From the NCBI GenBank assembly GCA_934589525.1, contig CAKTOB010000005.1, positions 1-64,000 of the forward strand: a stretch of 64,000 bases of DNA, in the 5' to 3' direction. Position 1 is the stretch's first letter; each line of letters starts with the position of its first letter. The notes under the pieces are model-generated. The model searched no databases, was not told the DNA's origin, and saw only the letters and a program-made list of their open reading frames with translations. The position numbers were made by a program, and so were the translations under genes. Of the stretch, positions 1 to 8,145 are shown piece by piece. The stretch is from an uncultured Oscillospiraceae bacterium. Its GTDB lineage: Bacteria; Bacillota; Clostridia; Oscillospirales; Oscillospiraceae.

Positions 1-272
1 GAAATCACCAGTTCACAGCCCTCCTTGTCAAAGAGGCTGTCCAGACGTTCAACCAGAGTCTTGGTGATGTAGCAGATACAGCTGCCTGTCAGTTCCGAGG
101 CATTGCAGCCGGAAAGAGCGGCCAGTTTGTGATCTGCCAGACTTTGCTGCCCCAAGTCATTGCTGATCATGGCGGCTTTGCCGTGGTGGGCAGAAAAGAA
201 TCTGGTCAGGGCCATCATGGTGGTGGTTTTTCCGGAGCCTAAGAAGCCGCTGAATACCGCAAACTTTTTCAT
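1..272 (-). CDS. CobW/G3E-like P-loop GTPase, 5' part only (runs off window)
   Basis: The first 90 codons are visible; the 3' part lies beyond position 1. The protein opens MKKFAVFSGFLGSGKTTT, a Walker A motif preceded by the hydrophobic strand typical of G3E GTPases (CobW, HypB, UreG). A switch-like NDLG follows near residue 39 and a GSCICY segment near residue 66; CobW-type proteins carry a Cys-rich metal site in this region. The ATG overlaps the stop of the upstream C-GCAxxG-C-C gene by 4 nt (ATGA), so the two are probably translationally coupled. G3E GTPases usually help load metals or corrinoids into enzymes. Here the neighbours suggest a role in maturing the molybdenum hydroxylase or a linked metalloprotein, but that is inference. 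The exact subfamily cannot be set from 90 residues. Confidence 0.8.
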   Translation of the reverse strand, partial: MKKFAVFSGFLGSGKTTTMMALTRFFSAHHGKAAMISNDLGQQSLADHKLAALSGCNASELTGSCICYITKTLVERLDSLFDKEGCELVI

Positions 273-697
273 GTGAGAACCCCCGCTCTATCTAATATTT
301 CCATACATTTTTCATAGGTTGCGGCAATAATACCCGGACAATACTGCACTTTTTTTGCGGGGCTGATGCCCACAATGTCCCGGCAGTCTGTTGCCTGAAA
401 TTCCTCCTCTGCCCACTCAACAAACCACTGGGTAAACTCTGCCAGGGCCGCCTTGTGGGCCGGATGCTCATAGGCGGCATCCTCCGGCTTTCCTGTAAAG
501 TAGGAGATCATGCAGCAGCCCGCCGGCATACAGCCGCAAAGATAGCCGCTGCCGCCAATGCCGCCGTTGAGTCCCTGCATACTGCGGACAAAGCCGGGAT
601 TTTCCTCAGAAAAGGTTTCCATCAGCAAAATGGCCAAAATCTGTCCGCAGGCGTAGCCGCTGCGGCTCAACTCCAAAATCCGTTCTTCCAGGTCCAT
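269..697 (-). CDS. C-GCAxxG-C-C family protein (DVU_1555-like)
   Basis: A 142-aa protein starting MDLEERILELSRSGYACGQ. Cysteines sit at the N-terminal YACGQ, in a central GYLCGCMPAGCC segment after a glycine-rich stretch, and near the C terminus (TDCRDIVG, VQYCPGI). This spacing fits the C_GCAxxG_C_C family, putative redox or metal-binding proteins of unknown function. I chose the internal ATG at 697 because an AAAGGA sequence precedes it and an upstream start would run deep into the methyltransferase gene. It starts 4 bp after that gene's stop and overlaps the GTPase start by 4 nt. In Desulfovibrio a relative sits in the same neighbourhood of an aldehyde oxidoreductase cluster, from memory of family naming. 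Confidence 0.8.
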   Translation of the reverse strand: MDLEERILELSRSGYACGQILAILLMETFSEENPGFVRSMQGLNGGIGGSGYLCGCMPAGCCMISYFTGKPEDAAYEHPAHKAALAEFTQWFVEWAEEEFQATDCRDIVGISPAKKVQYCPGIIAATYEKCMEILDRAGVLT

Positions 698-701
698 TGG
701 C

Positions 702-1217
702 TCACATCCTTTCGCATACGAACAGCACATAGCTGATGTGCTTTCCCTTGGGCGCGCATACATGTTCCTGGGTCCATAGGGCTTCCAGGTAGTATTCCCT
801 CCAAATATCCGTCAAATCTTCCAGGTGCCGCACCGCAAAGCCTGCCTGGCGGCACCGGTTCAGCAGCTCGACCACGTCCTCGGTCACATCCGAAAATACC
901 AGCTTGCCGCCGGGGCCCAGGAGCCTTGCCGCCTCTTCAAGAGCTCCCGGCACATTGCCGCTGACATAGAAGCTGCACTGGCTGAGAATACCGTCAAAGG
1001 AAGCTGCTTCCCAGGGGGTATGGAGAAAATCGCCGGGTTCTACGTCCCCTCCCCGGGGGCACAGGTCCATACCCCGGGCTTCATATCCAAGCTCCCGCAG
1101 AAGCCTGACCCCTGCCCCGTCACCGGCGCCCATATCCAGCCAACGGCTGCCCCGGGGCAGAAAGGAGAGTTCGATCATATAGCGGCTGTGTTCCAGGCCG
1201 CCGGGATGGCCCTGCAT
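702..1217 (-). CDS. Class I SAM-dependent methyltransferase (DVU_1556-like)
   Basis: A 171-aa Rossmann methyltransferase. Motif I is LDMGAGDGAGV near residues 27-37, followed by the acidic residue of the second strand in ARGMDLCPRG, then FDGILSQCSFYV and LLGPGGKLVFSD as motifs post-II and III. It is short and has no extra substrate domain, so the substrate cannot be read. The ATG overlaps the stop of the 72-aa redox protein gene (TAATG), with GGAGGATAA as ribosome-binding site inside the upstream gene. The conserved position between the small Cys-rich redox protein and the C-GCAxxG-C-C protein suggests a role in the molybdenum-hydroxylase cluster, possibly modifying a cofactor or partner. That role is inference. 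Confidence 0.85.
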   Translation of the reverse strand: MQGHPGGLEHSRYMIELSFLPRGSRWLDMGAGDGAGVRLLRELGYEARGMDLCPRGGDVEPGDFLHTPWEAASFDGILSQCSFYVSGNVPGALEEAARLLGPGGKLVFSDVTEDVVELLNRCRQAGFAVRHLEDLTDIWREYYLEALWTQEHVCAPKGKHISYVLFVCERM

Positions 1218-1435
1218 TATTTATCCTCCAGGGCTTTCTCCACAGAAAGCACCTTGCCCAGGGCCAATTCCTCAGGGACGTAAATAAAGCCGCACTTGGG
1301 ACACACCGGAAGCTCCACGGGAAAGCCGTTGTCCAAATACATGAACTTTGCCTTTCCCTTTTCCAGCTTACATTGACATTTGAGGCACAGGAGTTTTCCC
1401 TCCGGGTCGATGGTATAGTAGTTTTTATCTGCCAT
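1217..1435 (-). CDS. Small Cys-rich redox/zinc-ribbon protein (DVU_1557-like)
   Basis: A 72-aa protein with two CxxC pairs: LCLKCQC near residue 17 and PVCPKCGFIYVPE near residue 45, spaced like a rubredoxin-like or zinc-ribbon knuckle. The start has a clear ribosome-binding site (TAAGGAGAACGCC before ATG) that overlaps the end of the upstream 750-aa gene region, 10 bp away. It is probably a metal-binding electron carrier or scaffold. The order large Fe-S protein, this protein, methyltransferase, C-GCAxxG-C-C protein matches the gene order I recall around DVU_1555-1558. Function is unknown; iron versus zinc cannot be decided from sequence. Confidence 0.8.
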   Translation of the reverse strand: MADKNYYTIDPEGKLLCLKCQCKLEKGKAKFMYLDNGFPVELPVCPKCGFIYVPEELALGKVLSVEKALEDK

Positions 1436-1445
1436 GGCGTTCTCC

Positions 1446-3698
1446 TTACTCCCGGTTTACAATGTTCATCCGGTGGCTGTAAGCCCTATGCACCCGGTAG
1501 CCCCCTTCAATGGGCTGGTAGCGGACCCAGAAGGTCACATTGCCCAGGCGAAGACTGGTCAGGCGCAGGCCGGTTTCTTCGTCCAAAATGGCCTGACCGG
1601 TTTCCTGCAAATGCTGAAAAACCTGAACCACATCGGATTTTAAAATCATCCGGTCATCCATCATGGTTTCCGCCTCCGGGGTGTATTCGATCACAAATTC
1701 CGGCTCCATTTCCGGCACCTCCTGGTTCCAAATCTGCTTCATCAGGCCGTATTTTAACTCCAAACGGTTTTTCCGCTTGGCACTGATGTCCGGGCAGTTG
1801 TCCGCCGGGGTGTTATAAACCAGCTCCAGCAGGTGCATGGACCGGCGGCCCTGGCGGGCGAAGCGGTCCCGACAGGCCATGCAGTAGCTTAAATAGGGCA
1901 AATCCGACCGCTCCAGGCACTGGACAGTCATTTCATTTGCCACCTCTCGGTTGGCGTATTGGGTCAGGCCACCATAGCCGCAGCAAGGAGCCCGATCTCC
2001 CTCATAGGGTGTTTGGGTCACCTGACAGCCCAGTTCTTCCGCAATGCGGCGAATGGAATCCTGGGTCTGCCGGTCTCCCCGGGCACCGCAGCCGTCATGG
2101 ACCGCCACAGGCCCGCAAAACTGCCCATGGGGCGGCAGACCGATTTCTTCCAGAACTTCCCAAATTCCCCGAACCTGTTGGCCCTGACCGGTAAGCTGCT
2201 TTTTACAGGTGGGGCAGCCCGCAATGACCACCGGATTTCCAAGGCTTTGAAGCTGCTCCCGGAGAAAAGCCACGGTGTCATCGTAAAGCTCATATCGGCC
2301 CGCCCAGTCGCAGATGGCACCGCAGCAGCCCAGCATCAGAGCAACGCCCCCTTGGAGGCGGCCGCACAAGTCCAGGTAGGCCGCCTGCACTGCCTGGGGG
2401 GCAATGGCGGAAGCCTGGCAGCCGGGGAAAAAGACATACTTACAGGTCGTAAAGCCCGGCTGAGGCAGAGCCAAAAAGGCCTCTGTGTTGGAAAAGAGCA
2501 TGTCCATCAGTGCAAACTCATGGGGGGCCAAGGGCATTTTCCCGGTGGTGACCATGTTTCTCCGGGCGATCAGACAAACCTCTGCCATGTCATACCCGTT
2601 GGGACACAGGACGCTGCACTGGCCACAGAGGGAACAGGCGTTAATGGGCTTGTTCATCATATGGTCCCCCATGATGATGGAAACATTGTTGTAGATTTCC
2701 CGGGTCAGGACCCGGGGGAATTTTTTATAATGGCGCAGATAAGCACAGCCCTTGATACATTCCTCACACCGGCACTGGATGCACCGGGCCGCTTCCGCGA
2801 TGGCTCCTTCCCGGTCTGTGCAGGCAATGCGCTTGCTGGGGGCGACTCCCTCCAGGGAGGTATAGAGCTTGGTTTCCACGCTGCCCTCCTGGCCCCGGGT
2901 ATTGGCGGGGTCCAGCTTTTGGGCCATGCGGTCTACGGAAAGGGCCGCTTTTTTAGCAGCGAAGGCCGCGCCAAGGGTCCCCTGCCAGGGGCCGGTAATA
3001 AGATTTCTCTCCCGGCAGACCATCAGCGCTTCTTCCGCATGATCTTCCGGAAAAAGGGCTCTGAAAACATCAAAGGAAGCGCAGACCAAATCGTATTTTC
3101 CCGCCTCCTGCCGGAAACCATCCTCCGGCTCGGCGTTCCAGAGGAAGCGGACATCCAATCCGGACACATCCGCCTCCGCCCCCTGGGGGACCTTGGGCAG
3201 GACCTGGGTCAGCAAGGCTCCGGCATCGCTCTGGGAGAGATAGAAGGTCACAGGGTACATTTTCTTGCTCAATTCCCCGGCCAAAAACAGGGTAAACAGG
3301 TCCGCTCCGAAAATGGCAACGGTCTTGGTCTTTTTCCGCAGCAGTCCCCTGCCCTTTCCCCGGCTGCCATAGGAAACGGCGGCGGCTTCCAGCTCCCCCA
3401 GGGCAATGCCCTCACCCAAGGAACAGAGTTTGCATGTTCCTTCACAGGGCGCTTCACACAGGGCCGATAGGATATGGGGCAAGGGAGTGATTTTTTCGTA
3501 AAGCCCCAGGGCCTTGTCAAAATTCCCTTGGGCGATGGCCTGGGTCATGGCCTTGGCATCCAGCTTCAGCGGGCAGGCGGCACTACAGTAAGCGGGCTGT
3601 TCGTGGACGCACAGATGCTCCCTGGCCTCCAGTTCCTCTTTGGTAAACATCCGCTTTTGCCGGTAAACATGGGTCGAAGCCCGTTCTTTCAGGATCAT
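1446..3698 (-). CDS. Fe-S oxidoreductase with GltD-like N-terminus and two CCG domains (DVU_1558-like)
   Basis: A 750-aa cytosolic protein. Residues about 30-90 resemble the Fe-S domain of GltD/dihydropyrimidine dehydrogenase (CSAACPLKLD, CEAPCEGTCKLCSLGEG). Residues about 120-260 look like a nucleotide-disulfide oxidoreductase domain, but the glycine motif reads VAIFGADLFTLFLAG, so FAD binding is doubtful. Then come CIQCRCEECIKGCAY and a 4Fe-4S motif CSLCGQCSVLCPNG, followed by two heterodisulfide-reductase-type CCG segments (LMLGCCGAICDW, APCCGYGG). The start has AGGAGG 8 nt upstream. It follows the aldehyde oxidoreductase in the same direction and is the likely electron partner, carrying electrons to an unidentified acceptor. 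The C-terminal 90 residues match nothing I recognise. Confidence 0.85.
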   Translation of the reverse strand: MILKERASTHVYRQKRMFTKEELEAREHLCVHEQPAYCSAACPLKLDAKAMTQAIAQGNFDKALGLYEKITPLPHILSALCEAPCEGTCKLCSLGEGIALGELEAAAVSYGSRGKGRGLLRKKTKTVAIFGADLFTLFLAGELSKKMYPVTFYLSQSDAGALLTQVLPKVPQGAEADVSGLDVRFLWNAEPEDGFRQEAGKYDLVCASFDVFRALFPEDHAEEALMVCRERNLITGPWQGTLGAAFAAKKAALSVDRMAQKLDPANTRGQEGSVETKLYTSLEGVAPSKRIACTDREGAIAEAARCIQCRCEECIKGCAYLRHYKKFPRVLTREIYNNVSIIMGDHMMNKPINACSLCGQCSVLCPNGYDMAEVCLIARRNMVTTGKMPLAPHEFALMDMLFSNTEAFLALPQPGFTTCKYVFFPGCQASAIAPQAVQAAYLDLCGRLQGGVALMLGCCGAICDWAGRYELYDDTVAFLREQLQSLGNPVVIAGCPTCKKQLTGQGQQVRGIWEVLEEIGLPPHGQFCGPVAVHDGCGARGDRQTQDSIRRIAEELGCQVTQTPYEGDRAPCCGYGGLTQYANREVANEMTVQCLERSDLPYLSYCMACRDRFARQGRRSMHLLELVYNTPADNCPDISAKRKNRLELKYGLMKQIWNQEVPEMEPEFVIEYTPEAETMMDDRMILKSDVVQVFQHLQETGQAILDEETGLRLTSLRLGNVTFWVRYQPIEGGYRVHRAYSHRMNIVNRE

Positions 3699-3726
3699 TG
3701 CGTCGCCTCCTCAGAAATGGCCAATA

Positions 3727-3748
3727 GAGAGGCGGTCCCCCGCCTCTC
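3727..3748 (-). other. Intergenic hairpin between Mop-like and Fe-S oxidoreductase genes
   Basis: GAGAGGCGG and CCGCCTCTC form a 9-bp stem with a 4-nt loop in the 92-bp gap. No T-run follows on the minus strand, so it is more likely an mRNA processing or stability element that tunes the two genes than a full terminator. Confidence 0.5.
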
Positions 3749-3790
3749 CATTGCAGCACAGAAAATCAAGTGTTAAAACGTATATTCTAC

Positions 3791-6547
3791 TTAGTTTTGA
3801 AGCTCTTTCAGAGCGGCCAGAACCACTTCCGGCAGAGCGGGAACACGGGTGATCCGGGCGCCGGTGGCATTGTAAATGGCGTTCAGGATGGCAGGATGCG
3901 GTGCATCCAGAGGTGCCTCGCCGCAGCCGGCGGCACCATAGGGGCCTTCGGGACGGTAGGTTTCCACATAATGCAGCTCGATGTCATCAGGAACATCCTT
4001 GGGATAAGGAATACCGCAGCCCTTCAGGCTTGTATGCTTGGTCAGGTCATCAAAGTCCTCGGTAAGCGCCAGGCCGATGCCCTGGGCCAAACCGCCGTAG
4101 AAGTTGCCGTCTACCAGCAGCCGGTTCATAATGGTGCCTACGTCTGCCACGCAGGTGAACTTCTCCACGGTGACCTTGCCGGTCTTCGTATCCACGCAGA
4201 CCTCCGGCAGGAACAGGGTGTACATGTATACGGAGAAGGGATCGCCCTGGGCGGTGGCCTGGTCCACAGGATGGTCGGCGCAGTAGGTGGCGACCCACTG
4301 GCCCTGCACCTTGGTGTCAATGCCGTCAGCGACCATTTCGTCATAGGTGCGGTAGGTGCCGTCGTCCTTGCGCATGGCGGTGAGCAGGTTCTCCGCTGCC
4401 AGACGGCAGGCGTTTCCGGACATGACCTGGCTGCGGGAGCCACCGGCGGGGCCGGAGTTGGGGGTGATCTTGGTGTCGTTCATGACAAGGCGGATCTGCT
4501 CCGGACGGATGCCCGCCTGACGCAGGGTCTCATGGGCGGAAACCAGCATGCCCATATCCGCGCCCTGGCCGTGATCCTCCCAGGAGGCGTACATGGTGAC
4601 GCTGCCGTCGGGGTTCAGCTCCGCATAAGCCTGCGAGGAGTCCACGCCGTCCAAACCGCAGCCGTAAACACCGGAGGATACGCCGATACCGTACTTGAAG
4701 CGGCCGTCGGAGGCGGCGTTCTTTTCGGCAACACGCTTCTTGGCGGCTTCATAAAGCGGACGGGCCTGCTTGTACATCTCTTCCAGGCAATAGACATCGG
4801 GTTTGTAGCCTGTGGGAATGGTAGAACCCTCGGATTCCTTGTAGCAGTTCAGCTCCCGGATGTCAAAGGGGTCCATGCCCATCTTGGCCGCCAGAACGTC
4901 AATGGCGATTTCAGAACCCATAAAGGACTGGGGAGAGCCGTAGGCACGGAAAGCGGAACCCCAGGCGTGGTTTGTAAAGACGGTGGTGCTCTTATTGCGG
5001 ATGGTGGGAATATGGTAGCCCGCACCCACAAACTGGCTCAGCCGGTGGGTCAGCAGGTCGCCAAACTCGGAGTAGGGACCGTGGTCTACGTAGTTGTCGC
5101 CCCACAGGCCCAGAAGCTTGCCCTTTTCATCGGCGGCCAGCTTGATGTGCATGAAAGCGGGGCTGCGCTTGCCGGTGTAGGTAATGTTCTGGAACTGATT
5201 GAATACCAGGGACACGGGATGGCCGGTGATCTTGGCGGCAACGCCCAGAATGGCCTCGTTGGTGGGAGAGAACTTATAGCCGAAGGTACCGCCGGTGTGG
5301 TTCTGGACCAGACGCAGCTTCTCCATAGGAACACCGATGCCGTCAGCGATCATGGGCATATGCAGGTGAATGCCGATGGACTTGGAATGTACGGTGAGCA
5401 TACCGTCCTCATCGATATAGGCATAGCCGCAGTCGGGCTCCAGGTGCAGATGGGGCTGGCGGGAGCAGTAGGACTCAATTTCCACCACGTTGGGGGCGGA
5501 ATCAAAGTCAAAGTCCGGGCCCTTGATGCAGTTGGTTTCATAATAGGCATTGGGAATGCCGGGATGGATCTCAATGGCGTCCTCCGCAATGGCATCCATG
5601 GCGTTCATGTAGGCGGGCAGCTCTTCAATGTCCACCTTCACCGCATCGGCGGCGGCTCTGGCGTGGGCCTCGGTGTCGGCGGCCACAATGGCAATGGCGT
5701 CACCGAACTGGAAGATCTTTTCGTCACACAGAACGGGACGCTCCCAACCGTCGGTTTTGTTGTTGAGCGGCAGCATGACCAGACCGTTGATGCGGTTCTT
5801 GCCACCGGCAGCCACAATATCCTTGGCGGTAATGATTTGGAATACACCGGGCATTTTTTCGGCTTCGGAGGTGTCAATGCCCTTAATATTGGCGTGGCTG
5901 ACCTTGGCCTGGACCAGGGCCAGACGGAGGGTATCGGCTGGCATCTTCAGAGCGTCGTCTGCGCCAAAGTCCCAGGTGCCGGTGACCTTCTGGGCGGCAG
6001 AGGGACGGATGTACTTGGTGCCGACAATGGAATCTTCCGTAGGTTTAAAGACCAGATCCTCCTTGGTGATTTCCCCACGAATGACCCGGGCGGCATCCAT
6101 GACCGCGTCAATGAGGGGCTTATAGCCGGTGCAGCGGCAGAGATTCCGGTTCTTCTGGAACCAATCTCTTACCTCCTCCCGGGTGGGAGCGGGGTTGTTG
6201 TCCAGCAGCACCTTGGCAGTCATAATAAAGCCGGGAGAGCAGAAGCCGCACTGGGCGCAGCCGTGGGCCATCCAGGCCACCTGCAGCGGGTGCATATCGG
6301 AAATGGTGCCGATGCCTTCAATGGTGGTGATCTGTGCGCCGTCCTTCAGACGGCTGAGTTTGGTGAGACAGGAACGGGTGACCTTGCCGTCCACAATGAC
6401 GTTACAGGCGCCGCAGTGACCTTCGCCGCAGCCAATCTTACAACCGGTCAACAGCAGACGCTCCCGCAGGAACGAAGCCAGCGTTTCGTTTTCCTCAACC
6501 AGGACGGAACGGGTAATGCCGTTGATTACAAATGTTCTTTTGATCAT
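3791..6547 (-). CDS. Molybdopterin-dependent aldehyde oxidoreductase (Mop/xanthine oxidase family)
   Basis: A 918-aa single-chain enzyme, close to the length of Desulfovibrio gigas Mop. The N-terminal plant-type 2Fe-2S domain has CKIGCGEGHCGAC near residues 36-48 and a Cys near 60. The second 2Fe-2S domain has CAQCGFCSPG near 98 and CRCTGY near 137. The large molybdopterin domains follow, with GGTFGYK, AFRAYGSPQ, and near residue 870 GAAGCGEAPLDAPHP, which holds the conserved active-site glutamate. No FAD domain is present, as in Mop. The family oxidises aldehydes to acids with water, using a molybdopterin cytosine dinucleotide cofactor. A MocA-like nucleotidyltransferase encoded nearby fits this. 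The true substrate is not readable; purine or other heterocycle hydroxylation is possible. Confidence 0.92.
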   Translation of the reverse strand: MIKRTFVINGITRSVLVEENETLASFLRERLLLTGCKIGCGEGHCGACNVIVDGKVTRSCLTKLSRLKDGAQITTIEGIGTISDMHPLQVAWMAHGCAQCGFCSPGFIMTAKVLLDNNPAPTREEVRDWFQKNRNLCRCTGYKPLIDAVMDAARVIRGEITKEDLVFKPTEDSIVGTKYIRPSAAQKVTGTWDFGADDALKMPADTLRLALVQAKVSHANIKGIDTSEAEKMPGVFQIITAKDIVAAGGKNRINGLVMLPLNNKTDGWERPVLCDEKIFQFGDAIAIVAADTEAHARAAADAVKVDIEELPAYMNAMDAIAEDAIEIHPGIPNAYYETNCIKGPDFDFDSAPNVVEIESYCSRQPHLHLEPDCGYAYIDEDGMLTVHSKSIGIHLHMPMIADGIGVPMEKLRLVQNHTGGTFGYKFSPTNEAILGVAAKITGHPVSLVFNQFQNITYTGKRSPAFMHIKLAADEKGKLLGLWGDNYVDHGPYSEFGDLLTHRLSQFVGAGYHIPTIRNKSTTVFTNHAWGSAFRAYGSPQSFMGSEIAIDVLAAKMGMDPFDIRELNCYKESEGSTIPTGYKPDVYCLEEMYKQARPLYEAAKKRVAEKNAASDGRFKYGIGVSSGVYGCGLDGVDSSQAYAELNPDGSVTMYASWEDHGQGADMGMLVSAHETLRQAGIRPEQIRLVMNDTKITPNSGPAGGSRSQVMSGNACRLAAENLLTAMRKDDGTYRTYDEMVADGIDTKVQGQWVATYCADHPVDQATAQGDPFSVYMYTLFLPEVCVDTKTGKVTVEKFTCVADVGTIMNRLLVDGNFYGGLAQGIGLALTEDFDDLTKHTSLKGCGIPYPKDVPDDIELHYVETYRPEGPYGAAGCGEAPLDAPHPAILNAIYNATGARITRVPALPEVVLAALKELQN

Positions 6548-6585
6548 AATGCTGAGACCTCCCCTTTTTTTGCTGCAAAGCCAAA

Positions 6586-6837
6586 CTATTTGTGTGTACC
6601 GCAGGGATCTTTGTCAGGTCCGTTTCCGGTCAGATCCTGCAACCGCTGCATACCGCGGGCGGTGTAAAAAACCAGCTGGGACAGGCTTCCGTCCAGGTTT
6701 TCCCCCCGCAAAACCAGGGTGTTGGCGGTTTCCAGATAGTCAATAGGCAGGGTCCTGCGGTAGGTCTTCCCGCTTACACTGTCTGTGACCTCTAAAGTGA
6801 CCTCCCGGGCGGAGATTTGAAAGACATCCTCGTTCAT
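6586..6837 (-). CDS. Small hypothetical protein at head of the molybdenum-hydroxylase operon
   Basis: An 83-aa protein with one cysteine, near the C terminus, and no membrane segment. It starts MNEDVFQISAREV and is rich in beta-forming residues up to about residue 65, ending in a polar tail. GGGGGTGAAAAACC before the ATG is a good ribosome-binding site, and the promoter at 6888-6917 places it as the first gene of the leftward operon, 38 bp before the aldehyde oxidoreductase. I do not recognise the family. Position suggests a chaperone, assembly or regulatory factor for the oxidoreductase; this is a guess. Confidence 0.65.
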   Translation of the reverse strand: MNEDVFQISAREVTLEVTDSVSGKTYRRTLPIDYLETANTLVLRGENLDGSLSQLVFYTARGMQRLQDLTGNGPDKDPCGTHK

Positions 6838-6887
6838 GGTTTTTCACCCCCATTTGAGAACGCGATATGTACAACTTTTACAATTTC

Positions 6888-6917
6888 ATTATAACTTATA
6901 AAGCGTAAGATGTACAA
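6888..6917 (-). promoter_or_regulatory. Promoter of the aldehyde oxidoreductase operon, with paired ATGTACAAC repeats
   Basis: On the minus strand TTGTAC (6912-6917) and TATAAT (6888-6893) are spaced 18 bp. The 9-bp sequence ATGTACAAC occurs at 6910-6918, covering the -35, and again at 6867-6875, just downstream of the likely start site. Their 43-bp separation is about four helical turns, a layout that would suit a looping repressor. The likely regulator is the ModE-like fusion encoded at 8146, but no binding consensus was matched. Confidence 0.65.
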
Positions 6918-7003
6918 CATGCAATATTTTATAAGTCGTAGAAAAAAGGAGGGAAATATTGTGCAAGGCTCCTAAAAAATATTGACAAATTTTGAATGGA
7001 TTT

Positions 7004-7978
7004 TTAGAAACTCTCTTCTATTTTTGTCCAGGGTTTGGGCAAGACCAGGCTCACGCAGCTGTCACATAGCGGGACTCCGGCCAAAGGGTGCCCCAGCTCC
7101 ACCCCATAATTTTCAAGGGCCTGACGGACACCGGGAAGGTTGGGATTTCCCCAGTCGTGAAGTAGCAGGAATCCTCCGGGGTTCAGCCGGGGCCAGAAAT
7201 ACCGGAGGCCCTCCAGGGTGACTGTGTAAAAATCCCCGTCCAGGGATACAAGGCAAAACCGCTCCTCGAGACCCCGGAGAGACCCGGGGAAAAAGCCGGG
7301 GTAGATTCTTGCCTGCTCTGGGTAAGGCAGGGCCTTCAGAACCGTTTCCGGGTCCGTATTCCCGTGGGCTTGCTGAAAGGCTGGGCCCGCCCCGGCCAAT
7401 TCGTCAAAGCCCTGAAAGCTGTCAAACAGATAGAGCTCTCGCTCCGGCAACAGGCGGTTGATGCACCCGGCAAAGAAGCCCCGGTAGACGCCCAGCTCCG
7501 CGGCGGCACCGGGAACCTGTGACACCTGGCAGCAGAGCAATTCCAGCGTAGACAGCCGCACATAGTCCCCTGCCAGCGCCTCCGGTGGGAGTTGAGGCGC
7601 ACGCAGTTTTCCGGGGACCGGGATCACCCGGTATTGCGGAAGGAGCTTTTCCAGCACTTCTTTTCCAAGAATATCCTCCGCCACGGTGCAGTTCCGGTTT
7701 CGGTCCTCCAGAACACAGCTGTCCTTCAGATACAAAATCCTGCTTTCCGGCAGACCAATTTCCCGGCAGGTCTGGGCCACAGCCTGGGCATGGCGGGTGG
7801 TCACGATCATCAGGCTGCACCGGGTAATGTCCAGTTCCCCGGGGCGGCAGACTGGTTTTCCCATAAACATGGTACTGCGGGGAACGGTTTCCACAAAACC
7901 GTCGATGTCGGAAACCGGCAGGACGCTGTCCAGCAGCTCCGCCGCACCGCAGCCGGTACCCCATAGATAGATGCCCAT
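7004..7978 (-). CDS. TylF/MycF-type methyltransferase-like protein
   Basis: A 324-aa protein. The first 100 residues form a Rossmann-like N-terminal part starting MGIYLWGTGCGAAELL. The C-terminal half has the TylF/macrocin O-methyltransferase pattern: AAELGVYRGFFAG near 155, LYLFDSFQGFDE near 180, FCLVSLDGDFYTVTLEGL near 245 and GGFLLLHDWG near 275; the aspartates are metal-binding in TylF. GGGGGCCACAACC precedes the ATG, and a promoter lies at 8007-8034. Similar two-part proteins often methylate sugars in surface polysaccharides. Its place between the oxidoreductase operon and the divergent cofactor genes may be coincidental. Confidence 0.8.
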   Translation of the reverse strand: MGIYLWGTGCGAAELLDSVLPVSDIDGFVETVPRSTMFMGKPVCRPGELDITRCSLMIVTTRHAQAVAQTCREIGLPESRILYLKDSCVLEDRNRNCTVAEDILGKEVLEKLLPQYRVIPVPGKLRAPQLPPEALAGDYVRLSTLELLCCQVSQVPGAAAELGVYRGFFAGCINRLLPERELYLFDSFQGFDELAGAGPAFQQAHGNTDPETVLKALPYPEQARIYPGFFPGSLRGLEERFCLVSLDGDFYTVTLEGLRYFWPRLNPGGFLLLHDWGNPNLPGVRQALENYGVELGHPLAGVPLCDSCVSLVLPKPWTKIEESF

Positions 7979-8006
7979 GGTTGTGGCCCCCTTTCGTCAT
8001 ACATCC

Positions 8007-8034
8007 ATTATATCGGATTTGCACAATTATTCAA
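8007..8034 (-). promoter_or_regulatory. Promoter of the TylF-like gene
   Basis: Minus strand TTGAAT (8029-8034) and TATAAT (8007-8012) with a 16-bp spacer, 29 bp before the start codon. It is back to back with the rightward promoter at 8054. Confidence 0.65.
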
Positions 8035-8053
8035 GAAAAAATTCAAAAGTGTA

Positions 8054-8082
8054 TTTACAAAAAGCACAAATTGTCGTATAGT
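8054..8082 (+). promoter_or_regulatory. Promoter of the nucleotidyltransferase-NTPase-ABC operon
   Basis: TTTACA (8054-8059) and TATAGT (8077-8082) with a 17-bp spacer. The leader to the TTG start at 8146 is about 55 nt. The divergent arrangement with the 8007 promoter would allow one regulator to control both. Confidence 0.65.
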
Positions 8083-8145
8083 AAATCTAAGCAAATTCAT
8101 TTTGATTGTAATTCGCTCTCCAAAACGGTACAGGAGGTGGGAAAT

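Noticed and set aside
3770..6667. A 965-codon open frame on the plus strand opposite the aldehyde oxidoreductase gene.
   Set aside because: Its predicted protein is Gly/Val/His-rich low-information text, it lacks a ribosome-binding site, and the minus frame contains all family motifs. High GC codon use makes long antisense frames common.
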